Of a DNA stretch of 64,000 bases, positions 54,702-62,648 are shown piece by piece. Source of the DNA: Herbiconiux sp. (GTDB lineage: Bacteria; Actinomycetota; Actinomycetes; Actinomycetales; Microbacteriaceae); assembly GCF_023264855.1 (NCBI RefSeq), contig NZ_JAHFUW010000017.1:1-64000 (forward strand). The letters run 5' to 3'. The translations under genes and the position numbers were made by a program. The notes beneath the pieces were generated by a model. That model saw only the letters and a program-made list of their open reading frames with translations, was not told the origin of the DNA and did no database searches. The number at the start of each line of letters is the position of its first letter. Position 1 is the first letter of the stretch.

Positions 54702-56039
54702 ATGGATAAGCAAAGGGACTTCGTTCTTCGCACGATCGAAGAGCGGGGCATCAAGTTCGTGCGGCTGTGGTTCACAGACGTCGTGGGCACCCTGAAATCC
54801 GTCGCGATCGCCCCGGCCGAGGTCGAAGGCGCGTTCGCCGAGGGCCTCGGATTCGACGGCTCGGCCATCGAGGGCCTCACCCGCTCGTTCGAGGCGGACG
54901 TGCTGGCGCACCCCGACCCCACCACCTTCCAGATCCTGCCCTGGCGGGGCGAGATCGACCCCACGGCGCGGATGTTCTGCGACATCACCACGCCCGACGG
55001 CCAGCCCGCCGTCGCCGACCCCCGCAACGTGCTGAAGCGCACGCTGGCGAAGGCGGCCGACCGCGGTTTCACGTTCTACACCCACCCCGAGATCGAGTTC
55101 TACCTGCTGAAGTCGTCGAAGTACGGGCCCGAAGGCCCCGAACCGGTCGACTCGGCCGGCTACTTCGACAACGTTCCGGGTGGCACGGCGCACGACTTCC
55201 GCCGCCGTTCCGTGCGGATGCTCGAAGACCTCGGCATCTCGGTGGAGTTCAGCCACCACGAGGCCGGCCCCGGCCAGAACGAGATCGACCTGCGGTACGC
55301 GGATGCGCTCACCACGGCCGACAACATCATGACCTTCCGCACCGTCATCAAAGAGGTGGCGATCGAGCAGGGCGTGTACGCCACGTTCATGCCGAAGCCG
55401 CTGTCGGGGCATCCGGGATCCGGCATGCACACCCACCTCTCGCTGTTCGAGGGCGATGCGAACGCCTTCTACGAGGCCGGCGCCGAGTACCAGCTGTCGA
55501 AGATCGGCCGCAACTTCATCGCCGGACTGCTCAAGCACGCCCCCGAGATCACGGCCGTCACCAACCAGTTCGTGAACTCCTACAAGCGGCTCTGGGGCGG
55601 CGACGAGGCCCCGAGCTTCGTGTGCTGGGGTCACAACAACCGCTCGGCGCTCGTGCGTGTGCCGCTGTACAAGCCCAACAAGGGCCAGTCGTCGCGCATC
55701 GAGTACCGCGCCATCGACTCGGCGGCGAACCCGTACCTCTCGTACTCGCTGCTGCTGGCCGCGGGCCTGAAGGGCATCGAGGAGAACTACGAGCTGCCGC
55801 CCGAGGCGGAGGACAACGTGTGGAGCCTCACGGATGCGGAGCGCAAAGCGCTCGGCTACGACGCCCTGCCGGCCTCGCTCGACCGCGCCATCAGCCTGAT
55901 GGAGGAGTCGGAGCTCGTGGCCGAGACGCTCGGCGAGCAGGTGTTCAACTACGTGCTGCTGAACAAGCGGCAGGAGTGGAAGGCCTACCGCGCCCAGGTG
56001 ACGCCCTACGAGCTGGAATCCAACCTGGAGATGCTGTAG
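54702..56039 (+). CDS. glnA2: Glutamine synthetase, GlnA2 type
   Basis: 445 residues from ATG 54702, equal to mycobacterial GlnA2. Motifs: FVRLWFTDVVGTLKSVAI, GFDGSAIEGLTRSFEAD, ATP site YATFMPKPLSGHPGSGMHTH, and NNRSALVRVP. Position directly before glnE supports the name. The region AEDNVWSLTDAERK is that of GlnA2 rather than of the adenylylated GlnA1. Confidence 0.94.
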   Translation: MDKQRDFVLRTIEERGIKFVRLWFTDVVGTLKSVAIAPAEVEGAFAEGLGFDGSAIEGLTRSFEADVLAHPDPTTFQILPWRGEIDPTARMFCDITTPDGQPAVADPRNVLKRTLAKAADRGFTFYTHPEIEFYLLKSSKYGPEGPEPVDSAGYFDNVPGGTAHDFRRRSVRMLEDLGISVEFSHHEAGPGQNEIDLRYADALTTADNIMTFRTVIKEVAIEQGVYATFMPKPLSGHPGSGMHTHLSLFEGDANAFYEAGAEYQLSKIGRNFIAGLLKHAPEITAVTNQFVNSYKRLWGGDEAPSFVCWGHNNRSALVRVPLYKPNKGQSSRIEYRAIDSAANPYLSYSLLLAAGLKGIEENYELPPEAEDNVWSLTDAERKALGYDALPASLDRAISLMEESELVAETLGEQVFNYVLLNKRQEWKAYRAQVTPYELESNLEML

Positions 56040-56049
56040 CAGTCATCTG

Positions 56050-59043
56050 ATGCCTCGTTCCAAGACCACGCTCACCGAACTGGCGCGGGTCGGCTTCGCC
56101 GAGCTCGGCTGGGCCGGTGAGGAGTTGCGGGCTCTCGAAGAGGTCTCCGGCGTTCCGCAGTCGGAGCTGGTCCCCGCCTTCCAGCTGGCCGCCGATGCCG
56201 ACCAGGCCCTGCGCGGGATCGGGCGCATCCTGCAGCGCTCGCCCGAGGTGATGACGGCCGCCCTCCGCGAGGAGTCGCTGCGCACCCGGGTGATCCGGGT
56301 GTTCGGCGCCTCCGGAGGGCTGATCGACTTCTTCACGCGGCATCCGGCCCGCCTGGCCGAGATCGGCGGCGGCGAACTGCGGCTCCCGGATGCGGAGACG
56401 GCGAAGCGCGAGCTGCTCGAGTCGGTGCAGGCGGTCGACGGCTTCTCCGGGATCGTGGGCGAAGACGCCTGGACGGCGCTCCGCGTGCGGTACCGCGTGC
56501 TGCTGGCCCGGGTGACGGCGTTCGACCTCGAGCAGCCGAACCCCGTGGCCGGGCTCGACCAGGTCGCCCGCTCGCTCGCCGACCTCGCATCCGGAGCCCT
56601 CGAAGCCGCCCTGGCCGTCGCGCGCTCCGAGGTGTCGACGAAGGGGCACGGCCTCTGGCAGTTCCCGGTCGACGACGTGCGCGCCACCCGCTTCGCCATC
56701 ATCGGCATGGGCAAGGCCGGCGCGGGCGAGCTGAACTACGTCAGCGACGTCGACGTGATCTTCGTGGCCGAGGGCGACGAGGCCGCCGGGCTCAAGACGA
56801 GCACGGCGATCGAGATCGGCACCCGGCTCGCCATGGTCACGATGCGCGGCATCGGGGAGACCGGCCTCGAGCCCGGGCTCTGGGAGGTCGACCCCAATCT
56901 GCGGCCGGAGGGCAAGGCCGGTGCCCTCGTGCGCTCGCTCGAGTCGCATGCCGCATACTACGAACGCTGGGCCAAGAACTGGGAGTTCCAGGCCCTGCTC
57001 AAGGCGCGGCCGCTGGCCGGCGACCTCGAGCTCGGCGAGGACTACACGCGACTGGTGGCCCCGCAGGTGTGGTCGAGCGCACCGCGGGAGAACTTCGTCG
57101 AATCGGTGCAGCGGATGCGCGAACGCGTCACGCAGAACATCAGACCGGCCGACATCGAATACCAGCTCAAGCTCGGGCCCGGGGGCCTTCGCGACATCGA
57201 GTTCACCGTGCAGCTGCTGCAACTCGTGCACGGACAGCAAGACGACAGCGTGCGCCAGCGCAGCACCCTCGAAGCCCTGGGCGCGCTGGCCGACGCCGGC
57301 TACATCGGCCGGGTCGAGTCGGTCGAGTTCGCGCAGGACTACCGCATCCTGCGCCTGCTCGAACACCGGCTGCAGCTGCGCCAGCTGAGCCGCACCCACC
57401 TGATGCCGCGCGACGAGCCCGAGCAGCGTGTGCTCGCTCGCAGCAGTGGGCTGGCGGGCAGCGCGGCCGACCTCATCACGCTCTGGAGCGCCATCAAGGT
57501 GCGCGTGCGCAGCCTGCACGAGCGGCTGTTCTACCGTCCGCTGCTGGCAGCCGTGGCGGCGCTCTCGCCCGACGAGCAGGCGCTCACCAGCGCGCAGGCC
57601 GAGGCGCGACTGGCCGCGATCGGCTTCGTGAACCCCACCGGTGCGCTCGGGCACATCGCGGCCATGACGGCGGGCGTGTCGAGGCGGGCCGCCATCCAGC
57701 GCACCCTGTTGCCCGTGATGCTGCAGTGGTTCGCGAACGGCGCCGATCCCGACTACGGGCTGCTGGCGTTCCGCCGGCTCTCCGACACCCTCGGCGAGAC
57801 CTACTGGTTCCTGCGGATGCTCCGGGACTCGTCGGGGGCCGCGGCCCGCCTCACCCAGGTGCTCTCCGGCTCGCGGTTCGTGGGCGAGCTGCTGGAACGC
57901 ATCCCCGAGGCCGCCGCCTGGCTGGAGAACGACGAAGAGCTGCGCCCGCGTGCCCGCGCCCTGCTCGAGGAGGAGATGCGGGCCATCGTGGCGCGGCACG
58001 AGTCTCCGGATGCCGCGGCGATGGCTCTGCGCACCGCCCGCCGTCGCGAGGTGCTGCGGATGGCGATCTCGTCGATCCTCGGGATGTGCACGGTGGAGGA
58101 GCTCGGCAAGGCGCTCACCGACATCACCACGGTGCACCTCGAGGGAACGCTCGCGGTCATCCGTCAGTCGGCGGCGCCGGCCGCGGGCGACGGCATCGAG
58201 TTCGCGATCATCGGCATGGGCCGCTACGGCGGCGGCGAACTCGGGTTCGGTTCCGACGCCGACGTGCTCTACGTGTACAAGCCGCTGCGGGTCGACAAGC
58301 AGACCGCGCAGTCGGTGGCGCAGTTCATCGTGAACGAGCTCGGCCGGCTCACCGAAGACGCCCGGCTGCCGCTGGATCTCGACGTCGACCTGCGCCCCGA
58401 GGGCAAGAACGGGCCCGCGGTGCGCTCGCTCGACTCCTATGCGGCCTATTACGAGCGCTGGTCGCTCACCTGGGAGGCGCAGGCGCTGCTGCGCGCGAAC
58501 GGAGTGGCGGGGGAGCGCTCCCTGGTCGAGGAGTTCCACGCGCTGGCCGACACGGTGCGCTACCCGCGCGACATCTCGGAGACCGAGATCCGCGAGGTCA
58601 AGCGCATCAAGGCGCGGGTGGAGAAGGAGCGCCTCCCGCAGGGCGCCGATCCGGCCCGGCACCTGAAGCTCGGCCGCGGATCGCTCAGCGACGTCGAGTG
58701 GTACGTGCAGCTGCTCCAGCTGCAGCACGCGTCGCGGGTGCCCGCTCTGCGCACGACGTCGACGCTGGAGGCGCTGGCCGCCGAGGAGGCCGCCGGCCTG
58801 ATCTCGCACGACGACGCACGCAAGCTGCACGACGCCTGGATCTTCGCCTCCCGGGCACGCTCGGCGATGACGCTGTGGACCAACAAGACCTCGGACGTGC
58901 TGCCGACCGACCGGCGCCAGCTCGAAGGCGTCGCGCGCTTGATGGAGTATCCGCCGGGATCGGCGACGCAGCTGGAAGAGGACTACCTCGGCGTCACACG
59001 GAGGGCCCGTGCCGTGTTCGAGCGACTCTTCTACGGCCAGTAG
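56050..59043 (+). CDS. glnE: Glutamine synthetase adenylyltransferase / adenylyl-removing enzyme
   Basis: 997 residues, full length. Two nucleotidyltransferase domains, each with a GMGKxGxGE/GMGRYGGGELGFGSD motif: FAIIGMGKAGAGELNYVSDV (about 215-240) for removal and FAIIGMGRYGGGELGFGSDA (about 718-740) for addition of AMP; a central helical region and C-terminal helices complete it. Controls GlnA1 activity according to nitrogen state; essential in M. tuberculosis. Starts 10 bases after glnA2. The expected partner glnA1 is not intact within the window. Confidence 0.96.
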   Translation: MPRSKTTLTELARVGFAELGWAGEELRALEEVSGVPQSELVPAFQLAADADQALRGIGRILQRSPEVMTAALREESLRTRVIRVFGASGGLIDFFTRHPARLAEIGGGELRLPDAETAKRELLESVQAVDGFSGIVGEDAWTALRVRYRVLLARVTAFDLEQPNPVAGLDQVARSLADLASGALEAALAVARSEVSTKGHGLWQFPVDDVRATRFAIIGMGKAGAGELNYVSDVDVIFVAEGDEAAGLKTSTAIEIGTRLAMVTMRGIGETGLEPGLWEVDPNLRPEGKAGALVRSLESHAAYYERWAKNWEFQALLKARPLAGDLELGEDYTRLVAPQVWSSAPRENFVESVQRMRERVTQNIRPADIEYQLKLGPGGLRDIEFTVQLLQLVHGQQDDSVRQRSTLEALGALADAGYIGRVESVEFAQDYRILRLLEHRLQLRQLSRTHLMPRDEPEQRVLARSSGLAGSAADLITLWSAIKVRVRSLHERLFYRPLLAAVAALSPDEQALTSAQAEARLAAIGFVNPTGALGHIAAMTAGVSRRAAIQRTLLPVMLQWFANGADPDYGLLAFRRLSDTLGETYWFLRMLRDSSGAAARLTQVLSGSRFVGELLERIPEAAAWLENDEELRPRARALLEEEMRAIVARHESPDAAAMALRTARRREVLRMAISSILGMCTVEELGKALTDITTVHLEGTLAVIRQSAAPAAGDGIEFAIIGMGRYGGGELGFGSDADVLYVYKPLRVDKQTAQSVAQFIVNELGRLTEDARLPLDLDVDLRPEGKNGPAVRSLDSYAAYYERWSLTWEAQALLRANGVAGERSLVEEFHALADTVRYPRDISETEIREVKRIKARVEKERLPQGADPARHLKLGRGSLSDVEWYVQLLQLQHASRVPALRTTSTLEALAAEEAAGLISHDDARKLHDAWIFASRARSAMTLWTNKTSDVLPTDRRQLEGVARLMEYPPGSATQLEEDYLGVTRRARAVFERLFYGQ

Positions 59044-59150
59044 CCCCGCGCATCCGGCACGACACGCCGACGCGCGCGATTTCGCGGATTCTCGCCGAAG
59101 CTGGGTAGAGTCGCAGCAGATTCACTTTTCGAGTGAGAGCGAGGATGCTC

Positions 59151-59384
59151 ATGGTCTCCATTCAGGTCCGCCCCACCCAGCGTGCGGTGGCGCACCTCCG
59201 TGTTCGCCTGGTCGCGATCGGTCTCGCGTTCCTCACCGGCATCGTGCTGATCGGCGCCGGCGTCGCCACCATCGGACTCGCCGACTCGCGCGCGGTGCGG
59301 CTCGGTGCCATGGGCTTGCTGTTGGTCGGCGTCTTCCTCGTTCTGGTCTCGGTCGTCCGACTGCGCCGCGCCCCCGCGCGCTGA
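59151..59384 (+). CDS. Small two-helix membrane protein
   Basis: 77 residues from ATG 59151 (ATG 59145 and GTG 59133 are also in frame). Two hydrophobic helices (LVAIGLAFLTGIVLIGAGVA and GAMGLLLVGVFLVLVSVV) and a basic tail RLRRAPAR. GAGG precedes the start. No known family. Confidence 0.6.
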   Translation: MVSIQVRPTQRAVAHLRVRLVAIGLAFLTGIVLIGAGVATIGLADSRAVRLGAMGLLLVGVFLVLVSVVRLRRAPAR

Positions 59385-59415
59385 CCCATTCCTGGAATCA
59401 GGCGCCCCCTCGAAG

Positions 59416-59622
59416 TCAGCCTCCGAGGATGTCGTTCGCCTGCCGGCGCACGCGGTCGTAATCGATGACGAACTCCGGGTCGTCCGTCTCGAGATCCAGG
59501 TCGACGCCGTTCGCGGTCGTCCCGCCCTCGTCACTGATCCGGGCGGCGACCTCGGTCGCCAGCTCCTCGTAGATCTGGTCTTCGCCCCAGTCGCCGAGGT
59601 CGTCTGCTCCGATGTCGCTCAT
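59416..59622 (-). CDS. Small acidic protein of unknown function
   Basis: 68 residues with GGAAGGA before ATG 59622. Very acidic (MSDIGADDLGDWGEDQIYEE, then DLDLETDDPEFVIDYDRVRR). It could be a nucleic-acid mimic or regulator, but nothing identifies it. Convergent with the small membrane protein. Confidence 0.6.
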   Translation of the reverse strand: MSDIGADDLGDWGEDQIYEELATEVAARISDEGGTTANGVDLDLETDDPEFVIDYDRVRRQANDILGG

Positions 59623-59676
59623 CGCGTGTCCTTCCCGATCGCTCCGCCCATTCTCGCGGCAGGTCGCACGTCCCGT

Positions 59677-59793
59677 CTAGGCGGCGCGGAGCACGCCCGA
59701 GAGTTCGTCGAGGTCGGCGGAGCTGAGCCCGCCCGCCGTCGGCGACGGGAGTCTCGGTGTCGGTCCTGCCGCCTTCACCGTATCGGCAGGCAT
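59677..59793 (-). CDS. Possible 38-residue peptide
   Basis: ATG 59793 to TAG 59677 encodes MPADTVKAAGPTPRLPSPTA then GGLSSADLDELSGVLRAA. No ribosome binding site is visible. The C-terminal half is an amphipathic helix after GG. It may equally be chance coding in GC-rich DNA. The remainder of the 59623-59877 gap shows only the hairpin at 59811. Confidence 0.3.
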   Translation of the reverse strand: MPADTVKAAGPTPRLPSPTAGGLSSADLDELSGVLRAA

Positions 59794-59810
59794 CGCACGG
59801 CGAACGGCGA

Positions 59811-59840
59811 AGGGCCGCACTCCCGGAGAAGTGCGGCCCT
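59811..59840. terminator. Strong hairpin at the chromosome/phage-island border
   Basis: AGGGCCGCACT pairs perfectly with AGTGCGGCCCT over an 8-base loop. There is no T run on either strand. It lies 38 bases beyond the short minus-strand reading frame that ends at 59878 and may be the old terminator of that gene. Confidence 0.65.
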
Positions 59841-59877
59841 CGCTGAGATGCCTGACGAAGATCAGGATCGGTGCGGA

Positions 59878-59916
59878 TCAGACCCCGTAGTACAGCTCGA
59901 AGTCGTCGAGGCTCAT
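59878..59916 (-). other. Possible glutamine synthetase 3' remnant / attachment site core
   Basis: On the minus strand ATG 59916 to TGA 59878 encodes MSLDDFELYYGV. The tail FELYYGV resembles the C-terminus of type I glutamine synthetase (GlnA1), a gene normally found next to glnE. It lies exactly where ordinary chromosome gives way to phage-like genes. I infer that an element integrated at the 3' end of glnA1 and that 59878-59902 could be the attachment core. The other end is outside the window. Confidence 0.4.
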
Positions 59917-60024
59917 TGTCGATGGTGGGAGTGGATGACTTCCCTGCAATCTCGCGGATATATATGCTCTGCTCAGCGTCGCGCGCGAATGCGGACAGAT
60001 GAGCGTCTTTCGGACTTCGGCGGA

Positions 60025-60183
60025 CTAGAGCTGATCAGCCAGCCACGCCTCGACGTCGTGCTCCCAGTAGCGCACCAGCCTGCCGAGCTCGAAGTGCGCG
60101 GGGCCCTTGCCGAGCGAACGCCAGTTCGTGAGGGGCTGCAAGGCGAGGCCCGTCCGTTCGGGCAGCTGCGACGGAGACAGCAT
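60025..60183 (-). CDS. Excisionase/AlpA-like HTH protein
   Basis: 52 residues from ATG 60183. PLTNWRSLGKGPAHFELGRL followed by VRYWEHDVEAWLADQL is the MerR/AlpA-type HTH used by phage excisionases: an HTH turn with TNWRxxGxGP and a wing with GRxVRY and VExWL. Somewhat short at its N-terminus. It starts six bases after the next minus-strand HTH gene. No integrase is seen nearby; one may lie beyond the right edge. Confidence 0.65.
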   Translation of the reverse strand: MLSPSQLPERTGLALQPLTNWRSLGKGPAHFELGRLVRYWEHDVEAWLADQL

Positions 60184-60188
60184 CGCGT

Positions 60189-60473
60189 TCACGTGCGCGC
60201 TCCCTGGTGCGCGCACGCTAACGATGAAGCCCAGGCCTCGACACGCGCCCGCTCGGCACGCCGCGTGCGTTCGGGCGCCTTGGTGCCGTGCAGTCTTCCT
60301 GACCGCAGTGCCGCGCGCACGGTGACCGGATGCCGGCAAGCAATCTCTGAGGCGTCTCGCACGTCGAGCCACCGCGGCGGCGAGGCCGGCGGCCGGGGCG
60401 GCTCTGGCAGGCGGTTTAGGAACTGCTCGAGCTCCTCGCAGATGATGATGCGGATGATCGTCTCGATGCTCGT
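60189..60473 (-). CDS. HTH excisionase-like protein with an apparent ACG start
   Basis: An open minus-strand frame runs from after a stop near 60489 to TGA at 60189. The coding-like sequence starts (T)SIETIIRIIICEELEQFLNR, followed by PPRWLDVRDASEIACRHPVT and VRAALRSGRLHGTKAPERTR, a phage-type HTH (sense, turn, then ALRSGRLHGTK). There is no ATG, GTG or TTG before residue 39; the codon where ATG is expected is ACG (60471-60473). Either a lost start in a decaying prophage, an ACG start, or a shorter protein from the GTG further in. Confidence 0.5.
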   Translation of the reverse strand, partial: TSIETIIRIIICEELEQFLNRLPEPPRPPASPPRWLDVRDASEIACRHPVTVRAALRSGRLHGTKAPERTRRAERARVEAWASSLACAHQGART

Positions 60474-60483
60474 GCTGGAGCGT

Positions 60484-60678
60484 ATGACAAATCAATGGCT
60501 CACCGATGCCCAGTGCTCTTCGAAAACCGGCATTCCCACTGGCACGCTGCGTGATTGGCAATTCAAGAAGCAGAACATCTGTTTCTCCCGCATCGGGCGG
60601 CTCGTCCGGTACTCGGAGGCTGAGGTCGAGGCATACCTGCAGAGTCAGGGCGTAGAGGTCCAGACAGCTGCTCAGTAA
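60484..60678 (+). CDS. Excisionase/AlpA-like HTH protein (plus strand)
   Basis: 64 residues; GGAG lies about four bases before ATG 60484. MTNQWLTDAQCSSKTGIPTG, TLRDWQFKKQNICFSRIGRL and VRYSEAEVEAYLQSQG give the same HTH pattern as the minus-strand gene at 60025 (RDW, GRLVRY, VEAYL). It is divergent from the ACG-start gene at 60189, so the two may form a small switch. Positions 60679-60784 show nothing. Confidence 0.65.
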   Translation: MTNQWLTDAQCSSKTGIPTGTLRDWQFKKQNICFSRIGRLVRYSEAEVEAYLQSQGVEVQTAAQ

Positions 60679-60784
60679 CTCCTCGGGGCGGGCCGCTTGG
60701 CGCGTCGTCGGTGGCTCTGTGCTCCGTCGATCTCCTCCAGAATCCAGTAGTGGTCTTACTCGATGCCCCTGGCTAGAAGCACAG

Positions 60785-61156
60785 CTACTCGCCAAGATTG
60801 AAGTCGATGTCCGAGGCGTCGACTCGCGTCGGGCCTGTGGCATCGAGTCCTATGCCCGTGCGCTCGAATCTCACGTTCGACATGCGGATATTCCCGCCGG
60901 CTACCTGCACGGCGACAGGCGCGTCATAGAAGTTCATGTTGTAAATGCTGACGTCCTGAACGTACCCAAGGTTCATGACTGCGGGAACCGAGGTTGGGAA
61001 ACTGAAACCGAACCACGGCGCCATCTGGAATGCTCGGCAGCGGGCATTGCATTTCGGGCAGCTGGCATTCCGGGCGTCGTCGACGACACAGAATTCGTGT
61101 CCGCAGGTCCAGCAGCCGTATGGCATGACCCACTTTTCCCTCTCTTCCGTGACCAT
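60785..61156 (-). CDS. Zinc-ribbon protein with a beta-helix-like C-terminal part
   Basis: 123 residues with GAAGGAAA before ATG 61156. Residues 15-40 hold CWTCGHEFC and CPKCNARC (C15, C18, C23, C33, C36, C40), a zinc-ribbon. From about 60 the sequence changes to short repeats, LGYVQDVSIYNMNFYDAPVA, VQVAGGNIRMSNVRFERTGI, GLDATGPTRVDASDIDFNL, with the spacing of a right-handed beta-helix. I know no family with this pairing; the second part may be a fragment of a larger repeat protein. Part of the phage-like island. Confidence 0.55.
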   Translation of the reverse strand: MVTEEREKWVMPYGCWTCGHEFCVVDDARNASCPKCNARCRAFQMAPWFGFSFPTSVPAVMNLGYVQDVSIYNMNFYDAPVAVQVAGGNIRMSNVRFERTGIGLDATGPTRVDASDIDFNLGE

Positions 61157-61243
61157 CCCCGATTTCCTTCTCTAATTTCGCGTGAAGGCAGACGATACCC
61201 GGCATCGGGTGAGTTAGCGTTGCTGCTAGGCGACTTCCTTCGT

Positions 61244-61513
61244 TCAACCCAGGAAGCCTCGCACATCCCAGGCGGACGGCCGCAGCGCCTTGACAGCTTC
61301 CTCTGGCGTCGCGAAGGGTCCGAGCATCTGTAGACGATTGGTCCCGGACAAGTCGTCCGCGTGGCTGATCCGTAATCCGTCATACTCGTGCTCGACGCGC
61401 CACGGTGTTTCCACCATCGTGCCGTCGACCTCCGCGACGGCCATGTAGAGGTCATCCTCGATGCCGCGCGCGAGGAAGTGCATGCGCCGGAGCCTACAGC
61501 CCTCGACCCGCAT
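61244..61513 (-). CDS. Small phage-island protein of unknown function
   Basis: 89 residues from ATG 61513, overlapping the gene at 61494 by 20 bases; ATG 61483 is an alternative. MHFLARGIEDDLYMAVAEVD, then TPWRVEHEYDGLRISHADDL and LGPFATPEEAVKALRPSAW. Looks like a small beta-alpha protein. No known motif. Overlapping starts and stops are typical of phage gene runs. Confidence 0.55.
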   Translation of the reverse strand: MRVEGCRLRRMHFLARGIEDDLYMAVAEVDGTMVETPWRVEHEYDGLRISHADDLSGTNRLQMLGPFATPEEAVKALRPSAWDVRGFLG

Positions 61514-61832
61514 GCGACGGTGACGTGTTCAGCACCGGCGGCACTGAGACGAACACGTGGTGCTGTGCGCACGCTTTCGCGGCGGCCTCGAGCGACGCGA
61601 AGTAGCCGTCACCGATGAGCTCGCGTGGCTGCTGCCAGGTCACGGCGCGGAACCGCCACACCTCGAAGCCCTCGGCGTTCACCGCGGCGACGTACCGAAT
61701 CTCCGCGAACGGTTCGGCGGCGTCGCTGATCTGGTACACCCATGAGCTGGGCACGAGGTTGTCGACGGGGTGCCACTGGGCCAACGGGGTGCTCCTCTCA
61801 GGTGGGAGCGCGCCGGCCCGCGCAGTGGTCAT
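61494..61832 (-). CDS. Small phage-island protein of unknown function
   Basis: 112 residues from ATG 61832 with AAGGAC upstream. NLVPSSWVYQISDAAEPFAE, IRYVAAVNAEGFEVWRFRAV, TWQQPRELIGDGYFASLEAA: a beta-strand front and a helix EAAAKACAQHH. The layout (strands, then an ASLEAAAKA helix) recalls the next gene, which has FATPEEAVKA, so they may be distant paralogues. No known family. Confidence 0.55.
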   Translation of the reverse strand: MTTARAGALPPERSTPLAQWHPVDNLVPSSWVYQISDAAEPFAEIRYVAAVNAEGFEVWRFRAVTWQQPRELIGDGYFASLEAAAKACAQHHVFVSVPPVLNTSPSHAGRGL

Positions 61833-61923
61833 CGTAGAGTCCTTGTAGACGCAGCCTGGAAAGTAGAGTGAGAAGCGGATGGCTACATGCTCAGCTGCGC
61901 AACGTGACGGTATAGTTCCGGCC

Positions 61924-62340
61924 ATGAACAGGTCGATACTCCCCGCAGCCGCTCACGAGTGGCGGCAGTGGACCGGGACAGTCGTTCTCGCGGCTGTAGG
62001 CATCGCAATCGGAGCCGTGGGCCCGATATCAAATGCCAACGTCGGTTGGTGGCTCGTTCTTGGAGCGCTCTTTATCGTGGCCGCAGTTTTCCTGATTCCG
62101 ATCATGCCGCAACCGAAGACGCTCCAACCAGCGCCGCCTCCGCAAACGAGATCCGGTAGCGCATTCGTTAGGGGAGACGTCTATGACTCCAGTTTTGATC
62201 GAGTTCGTGCTAATGCCGACTTCTTCATCGATGGGAAAAGCACCAGCTCTCGTTACACAGACGTTGACCTAAATCAGGAGGTCGTCCAATCGAAATCCTT
62301 GCCCTTATTCAAGGTCCTGTGGCGCTGGGTACGAAGATAA
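61924..62340 (+). CDS. Membrane protein of unknown function in the phage island
   Basis: 138 residues from ATG 61924. Two hydrophobic helices near the start (WTGTVVLAAVGIAIGAVGPI and VGWWLVLGALFIVAAVFLIP), then a Pro/Gln linker and a soluble part RGDVYDSSFDRVRANADFFI. Base composition is clearly lower in GC than the surrounding host genes, a sign of foreign origin. Opposite strand to the neighbouring phage-like genes, so it may be a cargo (moron) gene. Confidence 0.6.
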   Translation: MNRSILPAAAHEWRQWTGTVVLAAVGIAIGAVGPISNANVGWWLVLGALFIVAAVFLIPIMPQPKTLQPAPPPQTRSGSAFVRGDVYDSSFDRVRANADFFIDGKSTSSRYTDVDLNQEVVQSKSLPLFKVLWRWVRR

Positions 62341-62562
62341 CCCCTCAGGTTGACGACAGTCGTTTGTGGTTTGCGGGGGCGCGTGCGGCGCCTCGACAAA
62401 ATCACCCTCGATGATGGTGAGTGTCGCTGTGGACGCTCCGTATGGGTCTCCGTCAACGCGAAAGATGTGCGATTCAACATGGGCCCATCCCTCGACTGAC
62501 CGAGCCCATCGGCGACTCGACGCAGCTAGACAGTGAACGCCCCCGCATCTCGCCGAGGACAA
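62305..62562 (-). CDS. Doubtful small reading frame in the phage island
   Basis: 85 residues ending EGLSSYPAPQDLE; the stretch AHVESHIFRVDGDPYGASTA looks protein-like, but its ATG lies inside the hairpin at 62540-62572 and no ribosome binding site is seen. It overlaps the end of the plus-strand membrane gene. If real, the start is probably internal. Reported only because the 62341-62639 gap holds nothing else but that hairpin. Confidence 0.25.
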   Translation of the reverse strand: MSSARCGGVHCLAASSRRWARSVEGWAHVESHIFRVDGDPYGASTATLTIIEGDFVEAPHAPPQTTNDCRQPEGLSSYPAPQDLE

Positions 62563-62572
62563 GATGCGGGGG
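62540..62572. terminator. Hairpin downstream of the holin-like gene
   Basis: CCCCCGCATCT pairs perfectly with AGATGCGGGGG over an 11-base loop, 77 bases beyond the stop of the minus-strand holin-like gene. No T run follows, so termination strength is uncertain. Confidence 0.6.
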
Positions 62573-62648
62573 AGTTGTAGTTCGCTTGAATGCGATGTGT
62601 CACGATCCAGGTAGTGGACGTTCTACTGAACGCTCAGGCGGCGAGCGC

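Noticed and set aside
59677-59793. RiPP precursor interpretation of the 38-residue frame (GG before the tail)
   Set aside because: No modification enzyme, transporter or ribosome binding site nearby; kept only as a low-confidence peptide.
59305-60678. Plus-strand frame of 457 codons spanning the phage border
   Set aside because: Only the last 64 codons look like protein (HTH); the rest overlaps real minus-strand genes and a terminator.
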